Origin: RUG806 sp963624415
GTDB taxonomy: Bacteria; Bacillota; Clostridia; Oscillospirales; Acutalibacteraceae
DNA: 17,666 bases
Assembly (NCBI GenBank): GCA_963624415.1
Contig: CAVFPQ010000037.1
Span: forward strand, 1 to 17,666
Reading direction: 5' to 3'
Every line of letters starts with the position of its first letter. Position 1 is the first letter of the stretch. Positions 6,646 to 14,323 of this stretch are shown here, in pieces. The position numbers were made by a program, and so were the translations under genes. A model generated the notes under the pieces. That model was not told where the DNA came from. It saw only the letters and a program-made list of their open reading frames with translations, and searched no databases.

Positions 6646-8418
6646 TTACTCTATAAGTCCGAATTTTGCAAGAGCTTTTGCTATTTTTCTGCCCATCGGG
6701 AGCATTAAAATATCCTCTTTCGGAATTGAATGTGTCGCAAGCAGTGCAAGAACATATGTGACGACTGCGGCAAACACACCTGCAATTACACCTAAATTGG
6801 CGGCGTTGAGCAGTCCGCCGAGCCCTTCTTCGGGCAAAAATCTGTTGTATGCGGCATCCGCGCCCCATGCGGCAACGCCCGACAAAACGGCACAGAACAG
6901 CGGCTTTATAAACGTACCCTTTATATTATAGTTAACTCCCGTCTCTTTTTTGAGCACAATAAGACCGTATGCAACCATTATTATATTGCACAGAATCGAG
7001 CCGAGAACCGCACCCTGAATATTGATTGACGGAACACTTACGATAAGAAAATTCGCCGCAATCTTCACCAGGGCACCAATTGCCATTGCCTTTATCGGAA
7101 CATCCGAACGGTTGACCGCCTGAAGCATATTGGTAATTGGCTGTGCAAGTGCAAGAAAGACAACGGACACGCCGTAGAGCATCAATATCGGCGCAATATA
7201 CGGAATGGCAGGGGAAATAGTCTTGCTTGAACCGTATATAAGCTCCAGAATATCATCGGAAAGCGCAACCATACCGCACCCCGCGGGATACGCTATAAGC
7301 AATGTAAGGCGTATGACGGAATCAACCGCCTTGTTGACCTCATTCCACTTTCTGTTTGTCCATGCGGCTGACAGAACCGGAATTGCACTCAGTCCCAATG
7401 TTATTGTAAATGTCGGAACTATGTTTTTGATTTCTATTACGGTATCATACGCGCCGTAAAGATAGTCCTTAAACGCAACGGCATCGGCGGCGGTGTACCC
7501 CTGTGCGGACACAATACCGGGATACATTGCGGCAACGGTATCAAAATGCTCGCTTAATACCGCCATAAGACGGTTCGGTATTACCCAGTTGTCGATAAGA
7601 GTGGTCACGTTGAATATAAGGGAGCTTACGGCTATCGGTATGGCTATTTTCATAAGCTCCTTTGAAAGAGTGCCGAAAGACAGAGCATCCGGTGAAGACA
7701 CAAGCTCATCTTCCGTAATAAGATTTTTTTCGAATTTATGGCGAAGTATAAGATATAAAAGCCCCATTAAAGAGCCTATTGTTACACCTGCTATTGCCGC
7801 CGCCGCAGACCACGCCTGCACCTTTTCGGTGACTATCGTGTTAAGATACGGTATTTTATCGGCAAATGACGCACCCGTCCCGACGACAACATTTATTAAG
7901 AGCCAGCCGAAAATCAGCTTGCCGCCGGCTTCAAATACCTGTGATACGGCCGAAGGGGACATATTTCCGAGTCCCTGATAATAGCCTCGGTAGCCGCTCA
8001 TTACACAGCAGAAAAACAGTGACGGAGCAATCGCCAGAATGGCAGGCACGGCGTTTAATACACCGTCGGACTGTGACGACGCAAACGGCACGGCAAGCAC
8101 GGCTATAAGCACCGTTCCCGCAACGCCGAACAGCGAGAAAAGCAAAACGGAGACGTTAAACAGCTTTTTTACATCCTTATATCTGCCCTCTGCCGCACGG
8201 GATGCCACCATTTTCGACACCGCAGTCGGCAGTCCCGCCAGCGCTATTGTATAAATGGGCGTATAGATATTGTATGCCGTGGCATAATAGCTCTTGCCCT
8301 CAAGCCCTATCTGATATGTAACATAGACCTTAAAGAAAATGCCTATTATTTTAACGGCAATTATTGCGAGCGACAGAATCAGCGCGCCGTTTAATACCGA
8401 TTGTGATTTTTTAGCCAT
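6646..8418 (-). CDS. SpoVB/MurJ-type lipid-linked oligosaccharide flippase
   Basis: A 590-residue polytopic membrane protein with about 14 hydrophobic segments, matching the polysaccharide biosynthesis protein (MOP/MVF) superfamily that includes MurJ, SpoVB and B. subtilis YabM. The N-terminus (NGALILSLAIIAVKIIGIFFKVYVTYQIG) and AGLPTAVSKMVASRAAEGRYKDVKKLF are typical of the SpoVB/YabM branch. Members are thought to flip lipid II or related undecaprenyl-linked sugars across the membrane for cell wall, cortex or polymer synthesis. It is longer than SpoVB (about 520 residues). The order flippase-mazG resembles yabM-yabN in B. subtilis, and a following hup is common in Clostridia. The start has GGAGG 5 nt upstream. 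Exact substrate, and whether it acts in sporulation, cannot be decided. Confidence 0.88.
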   Translation of the reverse strand: MAKKSQSVLNGALILSLAIIAVKIIGIFFKVYVTYQIGLEGKSYYATAYNIYTPIYTIALAGLPTAVSKMVASRAAEGRYKDVKKLFNVSVLLFSLFGVAGTVLIAVLAVPFASSQSDGVLNAVPAILAIAPSLFFCCVMSGYRGYYQGLGNMSPSAVSQVFEAGGKLIFGWLLINVVVGTGASFADKIPYLNTIVTEKVQAWSAAAAIAGVTIGSLMGLLYLILRHKFEKNLITEDELVSSPDALSFGTLSKELMKIAIPIAVSSLIFNVTTLIDNWVIPNRLMAVLSEHFDTVAAMYPGIVSAQGYTAADAVAFKDYLYGAYDTVIEIKNIVPTFTITLGLSAIPVLSAAWTNRKWNEVNKAVDSVIRLTLLIAYPAGCGMVALSDDILELIYGSSKTISPAIPYIAPILMLYGVSVVFLALAQPITNMLQAVNRSDVPIKAMAIGALVKIAANFLIVSVPSINIQGAVLGSILCNIIMVAYGLIVLKKETGVNYNIKGTFIKPLFCAVLSGVAAWGADAAYNRFLPEEGLGGLLNAANLGVIAGVFAAVVTYVLALLATHSIPKEDILMLPMGRKIAKALAKFGLIE

Positions 8419-8447
8419 GAGGACCTCCGAGGTATTACTTTGGTTGA

Positions 8448-8477
8448 GTATAAGAGACTAAACGAAACCGATTACAG
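8448..8477 (-). promoter_or_regulatory. Possible weak promoter for the flippase operon
   Basis: On the minus strand a TATACT -10 candidate (8448-8453) lies about 30 bp before the flippase start. The best -35 candidate, CTGTAA at 18 nt spacing, is poor. With only 53 bp between the AlbA_2 gene stop and the flippase start, read-through from the gene upstream is the alternative. Confidence 0.25.
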
Positions 8478-9908
8478 CTTTGAAAAATATTTCTGCCCGG
8501 GACTGTTCGGTTTCTGCGGATTTGTCATTTCAATTTTTCCTTCGTCTATAAGAGGCTTAACATATTTTGAAATTGCATAGCTCGGCGTTGAAACACCCAA
8601 AAATCCCGCTATTTCCATACGTGTTCGGGGAGTTCTGCAAAACTCGACAAGTGCCTCCGAGGTGCTCATCTCACTTTTTATTCCGTCGGTATTTTTATAA
8701 AGTACAGCCGCAAAACTGCCCCTGCTGTCTTCAAAAACCGGAGCAGGCAACCCCGCGTTTTTCATTTCGGTATAAATCGTCGGGATGCCCGAGTATCTGT
8801 TCTCGGTAAATCCGAGGGTTTCCATTGCCGTTGCGAGAACGGGATTTCTTGTATCGGGCTGAACCTTTCCGAGTCTGTCAACTGTCAGTCTGCCGTATAG
8901 TCCGCCCGGATTTCTGACTTCAAGCCGGTCACTGTACATGACAAGCTGAATCGGCATGCCCTCTGTGTGAATACTGTAATCTCTGTGGACAAGGGCATTA
9001 AGAATAACTTCTCTGACCGCCGCAAGAGGATATTCAAATCTGTCAATTCTTTTTCCTGTCTGAGGGTCAATTGTTGTGCTGACACGCATATTGTTTTTTA
9101 CAAATTGCAAAGCCCCGTCGAGCATTTCACCGATTGTGCCTTCTATGCGTCTGTTATCCTTAAAACGCTCTCCGTTTTCGCCGAGCTCACCGACATCTGT
9201 GCCGTATACCGCTGTTGCGATAATCGATAGCTGCGGAAAATATGCCTGCGGATACACCGCAAAAAGAAGCACGCTTGCGAGCGTAAGCTTTCCGTCTTTT
9301 GTGATGCCCATCAGCTCATTAAAATTATCATCGGCAACCTTCGACAAATTGGGCTTGTTCTTTTTGCATTTCAGTTTATATTCTTCAAGCCTGTCTGTGT
9401 CAATCATCGACATACTTGCCCTGTCGATTATTCTTGTATCATCCTGATACTTTTGCCTGTACGCTTCATAGCTGTAAATTTCATAATCCGTCATGGGTTC
9501 ATCGGAATCGCCGCAACGGATATACGAGCCTTTTATTTTGCCTTTACCTTTGTAGTAGCATGGTCTTGCGGTAATTTCAATTCCCGGAATTTCCGCGGAT
9601 ACTATGCTTTTTCCGTCTGTCTCACAAACTGTTAAAAGCGGTCTTACCGTGGGTTCCATTTCTTTGCACTGATTGTTTATCTGCTTTTGCAAATCCTGCG
9701 TGTCATAAACTCCAACAACCGAAAAGTCATTGCTTTCATCTATGCCGAAAACTATAATTCCGCCGTCATCCTGATTTGAAAAGCTTGAAAGAGTATCATA
9801 TAATTTTTTCGGGCAATCAAACTGTGCGGCTTTTATTTCAAGCGTTCTTGACTCTGTTTTTGATTTTTTTATTGTATTTACAAGCTTTACAAGTTCTTTC
9901 GTTTGCAT
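8472..9908 (-). CDS. AlbA_2 / HATPase_c_4 / winged-helix protein, paralog 1
   Basis: A 478-residue protein with three recognisable parts. Residues 18-140 are an AlbA_2 (Schlafen-type) putative DNA-binding domain: E24-x-K26-AA, LSSFSNQDDGGIIVFGIDE (40-58), then YIRCGDSDEPMTDYE. Residues 290-405 are a GHKL-like ATP-binding domain (HATPase_c_4): EVILNALVHRDY (300-311) as the N-box, SDRLEVRNPGGL (326-337) as the G1-like box, and RYSGIP (371-376). Residues 415-465 form a winged-helix region (RTRMEIAGFLGVSTPSYAISKYVKPLIDEGKIE). Proteins of this architecture are common in Firmicutes, usually of unknown role and often called transcriptional regulators. The promoter is flanked upstream by a large tandem repeat array. 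It aligns along its length with paralog 2, with about half of residues identical by eye. A role in self-regulation is inference. Confidence 0.88.
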   Translation of the reverse strand: MQTKELVKLVNTIKKSKTESRTLEIKAAQFDCPKKLYDTLSSFSNQDDGGIIVFGIDESNDFSVVGVYDTQDLQKQINNQCKEMEPTVRPLLTVCETDGKSIVSAEIPGIEITARPCYYKGKGKIKGSYIRCGDSDEPMTDYEIYSYEAYRQKYQDDTRIIDRASMSMIDTDRLEEYKLKCKKNKPNLSKVADDNFNELMGITKDGKLTLASVLLFAVYPQAYFPQLSIIATAVYGTDVGELGENGERFKDNRRIEGTIGEMLDGALQFVKNNMRVSTTIDPQTGKRIDRFEYPLAAVREVILNALVHRDYSIHTEGMPIQLVMYSDRLEVRNPGGLYGRLTVDRLGKVQPDTRNPVLATAMETLGFTENRYSGIPTIYTEMKNAGLPAPVFEDSRGSFAAVLYKNTDGIKSEMSTSEALVEFCRTPRTRMEIAGFLGVSTPSYAISKYVKPLIDEGKIEMTNPQKPNSPGQKYFSKL

Positions 9909-9928
9909 AATATCCCTCCCTTGCCATA

Positions 9929-9957
9929 ATTTTACAACGATTTCTTAAATAATTCAA
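9929..9957 (-). promoter_or_regulatory. Promoter of AlbA_2 paralog 1
   Basis: On the minus strand, -35 TTGAAT (9952-9957) and -10 TAAAAT (9929-9934) are exactly 17 nt apart. The predicted start of transcription near 9922 gives a leader of about 14 nt, holding the AGGGAGGG ribosome binding site before ATG 9908. The tandem array begins 3 bp upstream of the -35. Confidence 0.78.
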
Positions 9958-9960
9958 CAA

Positions 9961-10287
9961 GTTTCAAAATGTTTTTAAAAGTTTCAAACACTTTTTTAAA
10001 GTTTCGAAGAGATTTTAAAAGTTTCAAACAAATTTTCAAAAGTTTCGAAGAGATTTTAAAAGTTTCAAACAAATTTTCAAAAGTTTCGAAGAGATTTTAA
10101 AAGTTTCAAACAAATTTTCAAAAGTTTCGAAGAGATTTTAAAAGTTTCAAACAAATTTTCAAAAGTTTCGAAGAGATTTTAAAAGTTTCAAACAAATTTT
10201 CAAAAGTTTCGAAGAGATTTCAAAAGTTTCAAACAAATTTTCAAAAGTTTCAAACGATTTTCGAAAGTTTTCAAATTGTTTTAAAAC
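9961..10287. repeat. 41-bp tandem repeat array of GTTTC half-units
   Basis: The 379-bp gap between the helicase stop and the paralog 1 gene is mostly this array. The unit is 41 bp, made of two related halves: GTTTCGAAGAGATTTTAAAA (20) and GTTTCAAACAAATTTTCAAA plus A (21). Copies at 10001-10041, 10042-10082, 10083-10123, 10124-10164 and 10165-10205 are identical; 10206-10246 differs by one base (C at 10221). The flanks 9961-10000 and 10247-10287 are degenerate. GTTT(C) starts fall at 9961, 9981, 10001, 10021, 10042, 10062, 10083, 10103, 10124, 10144, 10165, 10185, 10206, 10226, 10247 and 10267. It is not coding: 41 is not a multiple of 3 and no open frame spans it. There are no unique spacers, so it is not CRISPR. 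Confidence 0.97.
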
Positions 10288-12396
10288 TTATTCATCTGAA
10301 ATCAGGTTTGCTTTTACAAGATGCGACACGCTTAGCTTTCGGGTTTTTCCGTCCTCAAATTCGGCGACTATCGTATCACCTGTGCGTGACGTAACACTAA
10401 AGCTTCCGAATTTTGTGTGTACGAACCTGCCGCCGACTGTTACGCTGTCATTCGAGAAAAATTCTCTCTCGCCGCCGGCATCCTGAACGGAATATGTCGC
10501 AAGCCTGAGCGGTGTGTCAATATCGTATTTTTTGGATGCATTCAGAGCGGCACCGTGTCTTTTTTCAAGCTTTCGGCGAAGCGTTTTTCCGAAAACCTCA
10601 TCCGAAAAGCTTGTTTCGTAATTTTTAGACGTATATGTGAATATATTAAGACTGTTTTTCGCTCGTGTCATGGCGACATAGAAAAGCCGCCGCTCCTCCT
10701 CCGCCTGCGTTTCGGACTGTTCCCCCTGTGTATTTTCACGGTTGTCCGCCGGCAGAGTTCCGTCAAAGGCGTTTATTATATAGACGGTGTCGTATTCCGT
10801 ACCCTTTGCGCCGTGAATTGTCGACAGCACCGGGCCGTTTTCTTTTTTGCCGTCCGAGACATAAGTCCTGAGATTTTTAAGATGCTCCGTAAATTCCGGT
10901 ACGGTCTTGTCATCGCTTGCGAGAATGCTCAGAATTTCCGTTTTGTTTATATCCGTCCCCTGCGTGTATCCCGCATACCCCGGGAGGAATGCCGCCAGAA
11001 ACACACCGGTGGAAACATTCGATTTTTTTATTCTGTCAAGTGTCTGCTCGATTTTGCCGCATTTTTCAAGTGCGGGCTGAGACAGCACACGGTTTCGTCT
11101 GAGACAGTCAAAAACGCTCTTTTTCTTTTTCACTGCTTCGTTCACGGCGACAAGTGCGTCATTTTTGGAAATATAAAGCCCCAGCTTATAATACAGCATC
11201 ATAAAAGCATCGCCGTCATATCTGTTATGCGCAAGCTTCAGTATATTGCATATATCCGTAACCGTTTTGGATGTAAAAAACGTGCAGTCGTTCTCACGGC
11301 TCGAAAAAGGTATCCCTTTTTTTATGAGCATATCGATAAGCGGCAAAGCACATTCGTTATTTCTGTAAAGCACCGCAGTGTCGGAGTCGGCATCTTTGAG
11401 AATACCGCACAGTGCCGTATACTGATCTTCAAGTGTCGCAACGGGAATTTCCTTTACTTCCCCGTGGGCGGTTCTTGAAGCGAACATATTTTTCTGTATT
11501 CTCTGACTGTTCTTAGATATAAATCCGTCTGCGGCTTTTACTATTTCGGGAACACTTCTGAAATTTTCTTCACTTTTGAGTATGACGGCGTTTTTGTATT
11601 TTTGACTGAATGTCAGCAGAAATTCGGGGTATGCCCCTCTGAAGCCGTAAATACTCTGGTCCTCATCCCCGACCATGAAAATATTGCCGCTGCCTGCCAG
11701 AAGCTTTATTATGCAGTGCTGAATTTTGGACGTATCCTGTGCCTCATCCACGCAAATATACTTAAATCTGTCGTGATACTTTTTTCGCAGTAACGGATAG
11801 TTTTTGAGCATCGAGAGAGCGTAAACGAGCTGATCGTCATAGTCCATCAGACGCTGTTCACGCATATAGGCGACATATGCTTTGTATATCTTTGAAATTG
11901 CCGTTGCTCCGAAGTCGAGCTTTTCGATTTCCTCATCGGTCATCATGCTGTTTTTTATGCAGGTTATACTGCGGCGTATTTCTGAAATTGTAGCTTCCGA
12001 CGGATATTCATCGTTAAGCTTAAGATAAATCGCTCCGATTGCGGAAACGGTCTTGCGTTCATCCGTCTGAAGTGCAAACGGAATACGACCGGTCATATTT
12101 GAAAAATCGTTGATTATTTTCTGCGCTATGCCGTTAATCGTGCGAAATTCGGGCGGTTCAAGCTCCGGAAACATATCGTGAAAGCGGTTTCTCATCTCGT
12201 TTGCCGCCGCAACCGTATATGTAAGCACAAGTATGGTATCGGACGGTATCCCACGGTTTTCTATCATCTCTGCGAGGCGTGCGATAAGCACCGTTGTTTT
12301 GCCGCTTCCCGGCACTGCAAGAAGCAGAACAGCGCCGTCGATATTTTCGACAGCGGCAGACTGCTGATGATTCAGTTGGGCACTTATGTTATACAT
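10288..12396 (-). CDS. UvrD/PcrA-like superfamily 1 DNA helicase
   Basis: About 702 residues. The start MYNISAQLNHQQSAAV matches the Q-motif region (LNxxQ) of UvrD/PcrA. Motifs seen in order: Walker A AVPGSGKTT (27-35), Ia LTYTVAAANEM (58-68), II VDEAQD (216-221), III GDEDQSIYGFRGA (243-255), IV NFRS (278-281), then STIHGAKGTEYDTVYI (V) and RRLFYVAMTRAK (VI). The last 60 residues resemble the small Tudor-like C-terminal domain of PcrA (GRFVHTKFGSFSV...VAEFEDGKTRKLSVSHL), which contacts RNA polymerase in PcrA. It probably unwinds DNA 3'-5' in repair or conflict resolution. The frame stays open to 12525, but that 43-residue extension is encoded by a dispersed repeat and precedes the Q-motif, so I start at ATG 12394-12396, which lacks a clear ribosome binding site. 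Confidence 0.9.
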   Translation of the reverse strand: MYNISAQLNHQQSAAVENIDGAVLLLAVPGSGKTTVLIARLAEMIENRGIPSDTILVLTYTVAAANEMRNRFHDMFPELEPPEFRTINGIAQKIINDFSNMTGRIPFALQTDERKTVSAIGAIYLKLNDEYPSEATISEIRRSITCIKNSMMTDEEIEKLDFGATAISKIYKAYVAYMREQRLMDYDDQLVYALSMLKNYPLLRKKYHDRFKYICVDEAQDTSKIQHCIIKLLAGSGNIFMVGDEDQSIYGFRGAYPEFLLTFSQKYKNAVILKSEENFRSVPEIVKAADGFISKNSQRIQKNMFASRTAHGEVKEIPVATLEDQYTALCGILKDADSDTAVLYRNNECALPLIDMLIKKGIPFSSRENDCTFFTSKTVTDICNILKLAHNRYDGDAFMMLYYKLGLYISKNDALVAVNEAVKKKKSVFDCLRRNRVLSQPALEKCGKIEQTLDRIKKSNVSTGVFLAAFLPGYAGYTQGTDINKTEILSILASDDKTVPEFTEHLKNLRTYVSDGKKENGPVLSTIHGAKGTEYDTVYIINAFDGTLPADNRENTQGEQSETQAEEERRLFYVAMTRAKNSLNIFTYTSKNYETSFSDEVFGKTLRRKLEKRHGAALNASKKYDIDTPLRLATYSVQDAGGEREFFSNDSVTVGGRFVHTKFGSFSVTSRTGDTIVAEFEDGKTRKLSVSHLVKANLISDE

Positions 12397-12536
12397 TATA
12401 CATTTTGTGAAAAGCAAAGCGTGACAAAGGAACAGTAAAGGGGCCGGAGAAATAGGAAGTCCTGCGGGCTCGGATTTATAAGCTCCGCCTTTTGCGAAGT
12501 CCACTGACCGCTGAATACCGGCCACTGTCCGCTTTG
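12397..12536. repeat. Dispersed modular intergenic repeat, copy C
   Basis: The gap between the GH2 and helicase genes holds GGCCGGAGAAATA, then GGAAGTCCTGCGG (12455-12467, identical at 15955-15967) forming a small AGTCC-TGC-GGGCT hairpin, then CGGATTTATAAGCTCCGCC with the exact 20-mer AAGCTCCGCCTTTTGCGAAG (12480-12499, also at 5292-5311), then CCACTGACCGCTGAATACC tandem tail to about 12530. No terminator with a U-tract was seen for the GH2 operon, so read-through into the helicase is possible. Confidence 0.72.
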
Positions 12537-14306
12537 TTACAGTTTCATCTGCTCATTTATACTCTTCATAAACTCCGTATCTACTTTTACGACTTCTCTG
12601 TCAAATGTCAGCAGACCGTTTGTTTCGTCCTCAACGTCGCTGACTTCAGTATATACGAGAGCGGACAGACCCTTTGAGTAAATCAGGGGTTTAAGTCTGT
12701 CAATATAAAGATGATGAAGAGCCGCCGAGAGCTTTTCTTTGTCTTTGAATATCTTGTAGCCGAATGTTTTTTCGGTATTGAATCGGTGTCCGTCAAGGCT
12801 CATTGAGTAGCCGCCGAACTCCGTCAGAGCTATAACACGGTTGTCGTCTTTGTTAAGCTTCGGGAACACAAACGGCGTAAAATAGATATGGAAGCTGTTT
12901 ATGTCGCCGACACCCTGATCGTGCCAGCCGCTTGCGTGGTCGATTATTCTTGTGGGGTCATTCTCACGGAAAAATCTCTCCGCCTTTACTGCGTCAAACT
13001 GCCCCCAGCCTTCATTGAACGGAACCCACATACATATTGAAACGGTATTGTAAAGCGTGTTTATCATACGCCCGGCATCCGTATAATATTCCTTTCTGCC
13101 CTTGGGGTCATCACGGGAGAAAAGCTTGTAATTCTTCTCGCCGTCCGACAGCACGCCGATTTTTTTCGAGCAGGTCGCAAGCTGAAAAGCGGGGCTTACG
13201 GCTACAACGGACTGCTTTACGGGATAGCCGCCGTTTACCATATCCTGCCATACGAGCATTCCGAGGCGGTCACAGTGATAATACCAGCGTAAGGGCTCTG
13301 TTTTTATGTGCTTTCTGAGCATATTAAAGCCCATATCCTTCATGGTCTGTATGTCATAAATCATAGCTTCATCCGAGGGTGCGGTATAAAGACCGTCACT
13401 CCAGTAGCCCTGATCGAGAAGTCCGTTCTGAAAATACGCTTCGTTGTTGAGCATAAGACGGGGTGTGCCGTTTATATCCTTGCCGACAGAGAATTTACGC
13501 ATACCGAAATAGCATTTTACGCTGTCGTCACCGTAGTTTATATAAAGATCGTAAAGCTTGGGATTTTCGGGTGTCCAGAGCTCATAGTCATTAAGCGCTA
13601 TGCAGGCACTTCTGCCCGAAATGGTAAGCGCCGTCTTAATTTTGTCGCCGTCCTTTACGGTGTATGTAACCGTGCCGGCGTCCCCTACGGTGTCAAGCTC
13701 GACTTTTATTACATTTGTATCTATATCGGGAGTAAGACGAACGGATGCGATATGCGTTTTCGGCATTTCCTCAATCCACACCGTCTGCCAAATGCCCGAT
13801 TGCGGTGTGTACCATATGTTGCCGCGTTTTGAGGTCTGCTTGCCGCTTGCCTGTGAACCTGTCTCCGAAGGGTCGGTAACGGACAGAGTAAGCTCATTTT
13901 CGCCGTCTTTTATTATATCGGAAATATCAAACTCAAACGGATAATATCCGCCCTCGTGTGTGCCGAGAACAGAGCCGTTCAATTTTACTTCGCACTTATA
14001 GTCAACCGCGCCGAAGTGAAGTATTGCAGTATCATTTGTCTTTTTGAAGTCAAACTTTTTTCTGTAATAAAGCGTATCTTCGGGTGTTACTGTCTTTTCG
14101 ACACCGCTTAAAATCGTTTCGGGACTGAACGGCACAATAATCTCGCCCTGATAGTCCGTAAACGCGTCTTTTGTGGGATAAATCGCGTAATCCCATTTGC
14201 CGTTAAGGCAGATAAAGGAATTTCTCTCCATCTGCGGACGGGGGTAATCATTTAAGGGACAGTCTGTGTTGAGGGTCTTGCCCCAACGTGTAAGAAGCTT
14301 TTCCAT
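12537..14306 (-). CDS. Glycoside hydrolase family 2 protein
   Basis: A 589-residue GH2 enzyme: N-terminal sugar-binding jelly-roll (about 30-180, with LNGKWDY and GIWQTVWIE), an immunoglobulin-like middle domain (about 185-275) and a TIM-barrel. The acid/base motif NEGWG (N431-E432) and the nucleophile motif TEFGG (E496) are intact, as is the MGFNMLRKHIKTEPLRWY segment at the start of the barrel. There is no signal peptide, so it acts in the cytosol, cleaving an imported or intracellular beta- or alpha-linked glycoside; the exact sugar cannot be read. An AGGAG site lies 8 nt before ATG, and only 17 nt separate it from the solute-binding protein gene upstream, so they form an operon. Confidence 0.93.
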   Translation of the reverse strand: MEKLLTRWGKTLNTDCPLNDYPRPQMERNSFICLNGKWDYAIYPTKDAFTDYQGEIIVPFSPETILSGVEKTVTPEDTLYYRKKFDFKKTNDTAILHFGAVDYKCEVKLNGSVLGTHEGGYYPFEFDISDIIKDGENELTLSVTDPSETGSQASGKQTSKRGNIWYTPQSGIWQTVWIEEMPKTHIASVRLTPDIDTNVIKVELDTVGDAGTVTYTVKDGDKIKTALTISGRSACIALNDYELWTPENPKLYDLYINYGDDSVKCYFGMRKFSVGKDINGTPRLMLNNEAYFQNGLLDQGYWSDGLYTAPSDEAMIYDIQTMKDMGFNMLRKHIKTEPLRWYYHCDRLGMLVWQDMVNGGYPVKQSVVAVSPAFQLATCSKKIGVLSDGEKNYKLFSRDDPKGRKEYYTDAGRMINTLYNTVSICMWVPFNEGWGQFDAVKAERFFRENDPTRIIDHASGWHDQGVGDINSFHIYFTPFVFPKLNKDDNRVIALTEFGGYSMSLDGHRFNTEKTFGYKIFKDKEKLSAALHHLYIDRLKPLIYSKGLSALVYTEVSDVEDETNGLLTFDREVVKVDTEFMKSINEQMKL

Positions 14307-14323
14307 TTTATTTTTCTCCTGAT

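Noticed and set aside
9961..10287. CRISPR array
   Set aside because: Repeats are contiguous 20/21-bp halves without unique spacers, and no cas genes are nearby.
9961..10287. Iteron-type plasmid replication origin
   Set aside because: No Rep or partition gene in the window; the surrounding genes (mazG, hup, helicase, flippase) are chromosomal, and the neighbouring protein is not an initiator family.
10417..11478. A 353-codon plus-strand open frame opposite the helicase
   Set aside because: It lies antisense to a gene with all UvrD motifs, is rich in Cys, Arg and Phe, has no ribosome binding site and resembles no family.
12397..12525. N-terminal 43-residue extension of the helicase
   Set aside because: Encoded by the dispersed repeat, lies before the Q-motif and has no ribosome binding site.
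13037..13944. Several plus-strand open frames opposite the GH2 gene
   Set aside because: Shadow frames of a well-supported GH2 gene; no start signals or recognisable domains.
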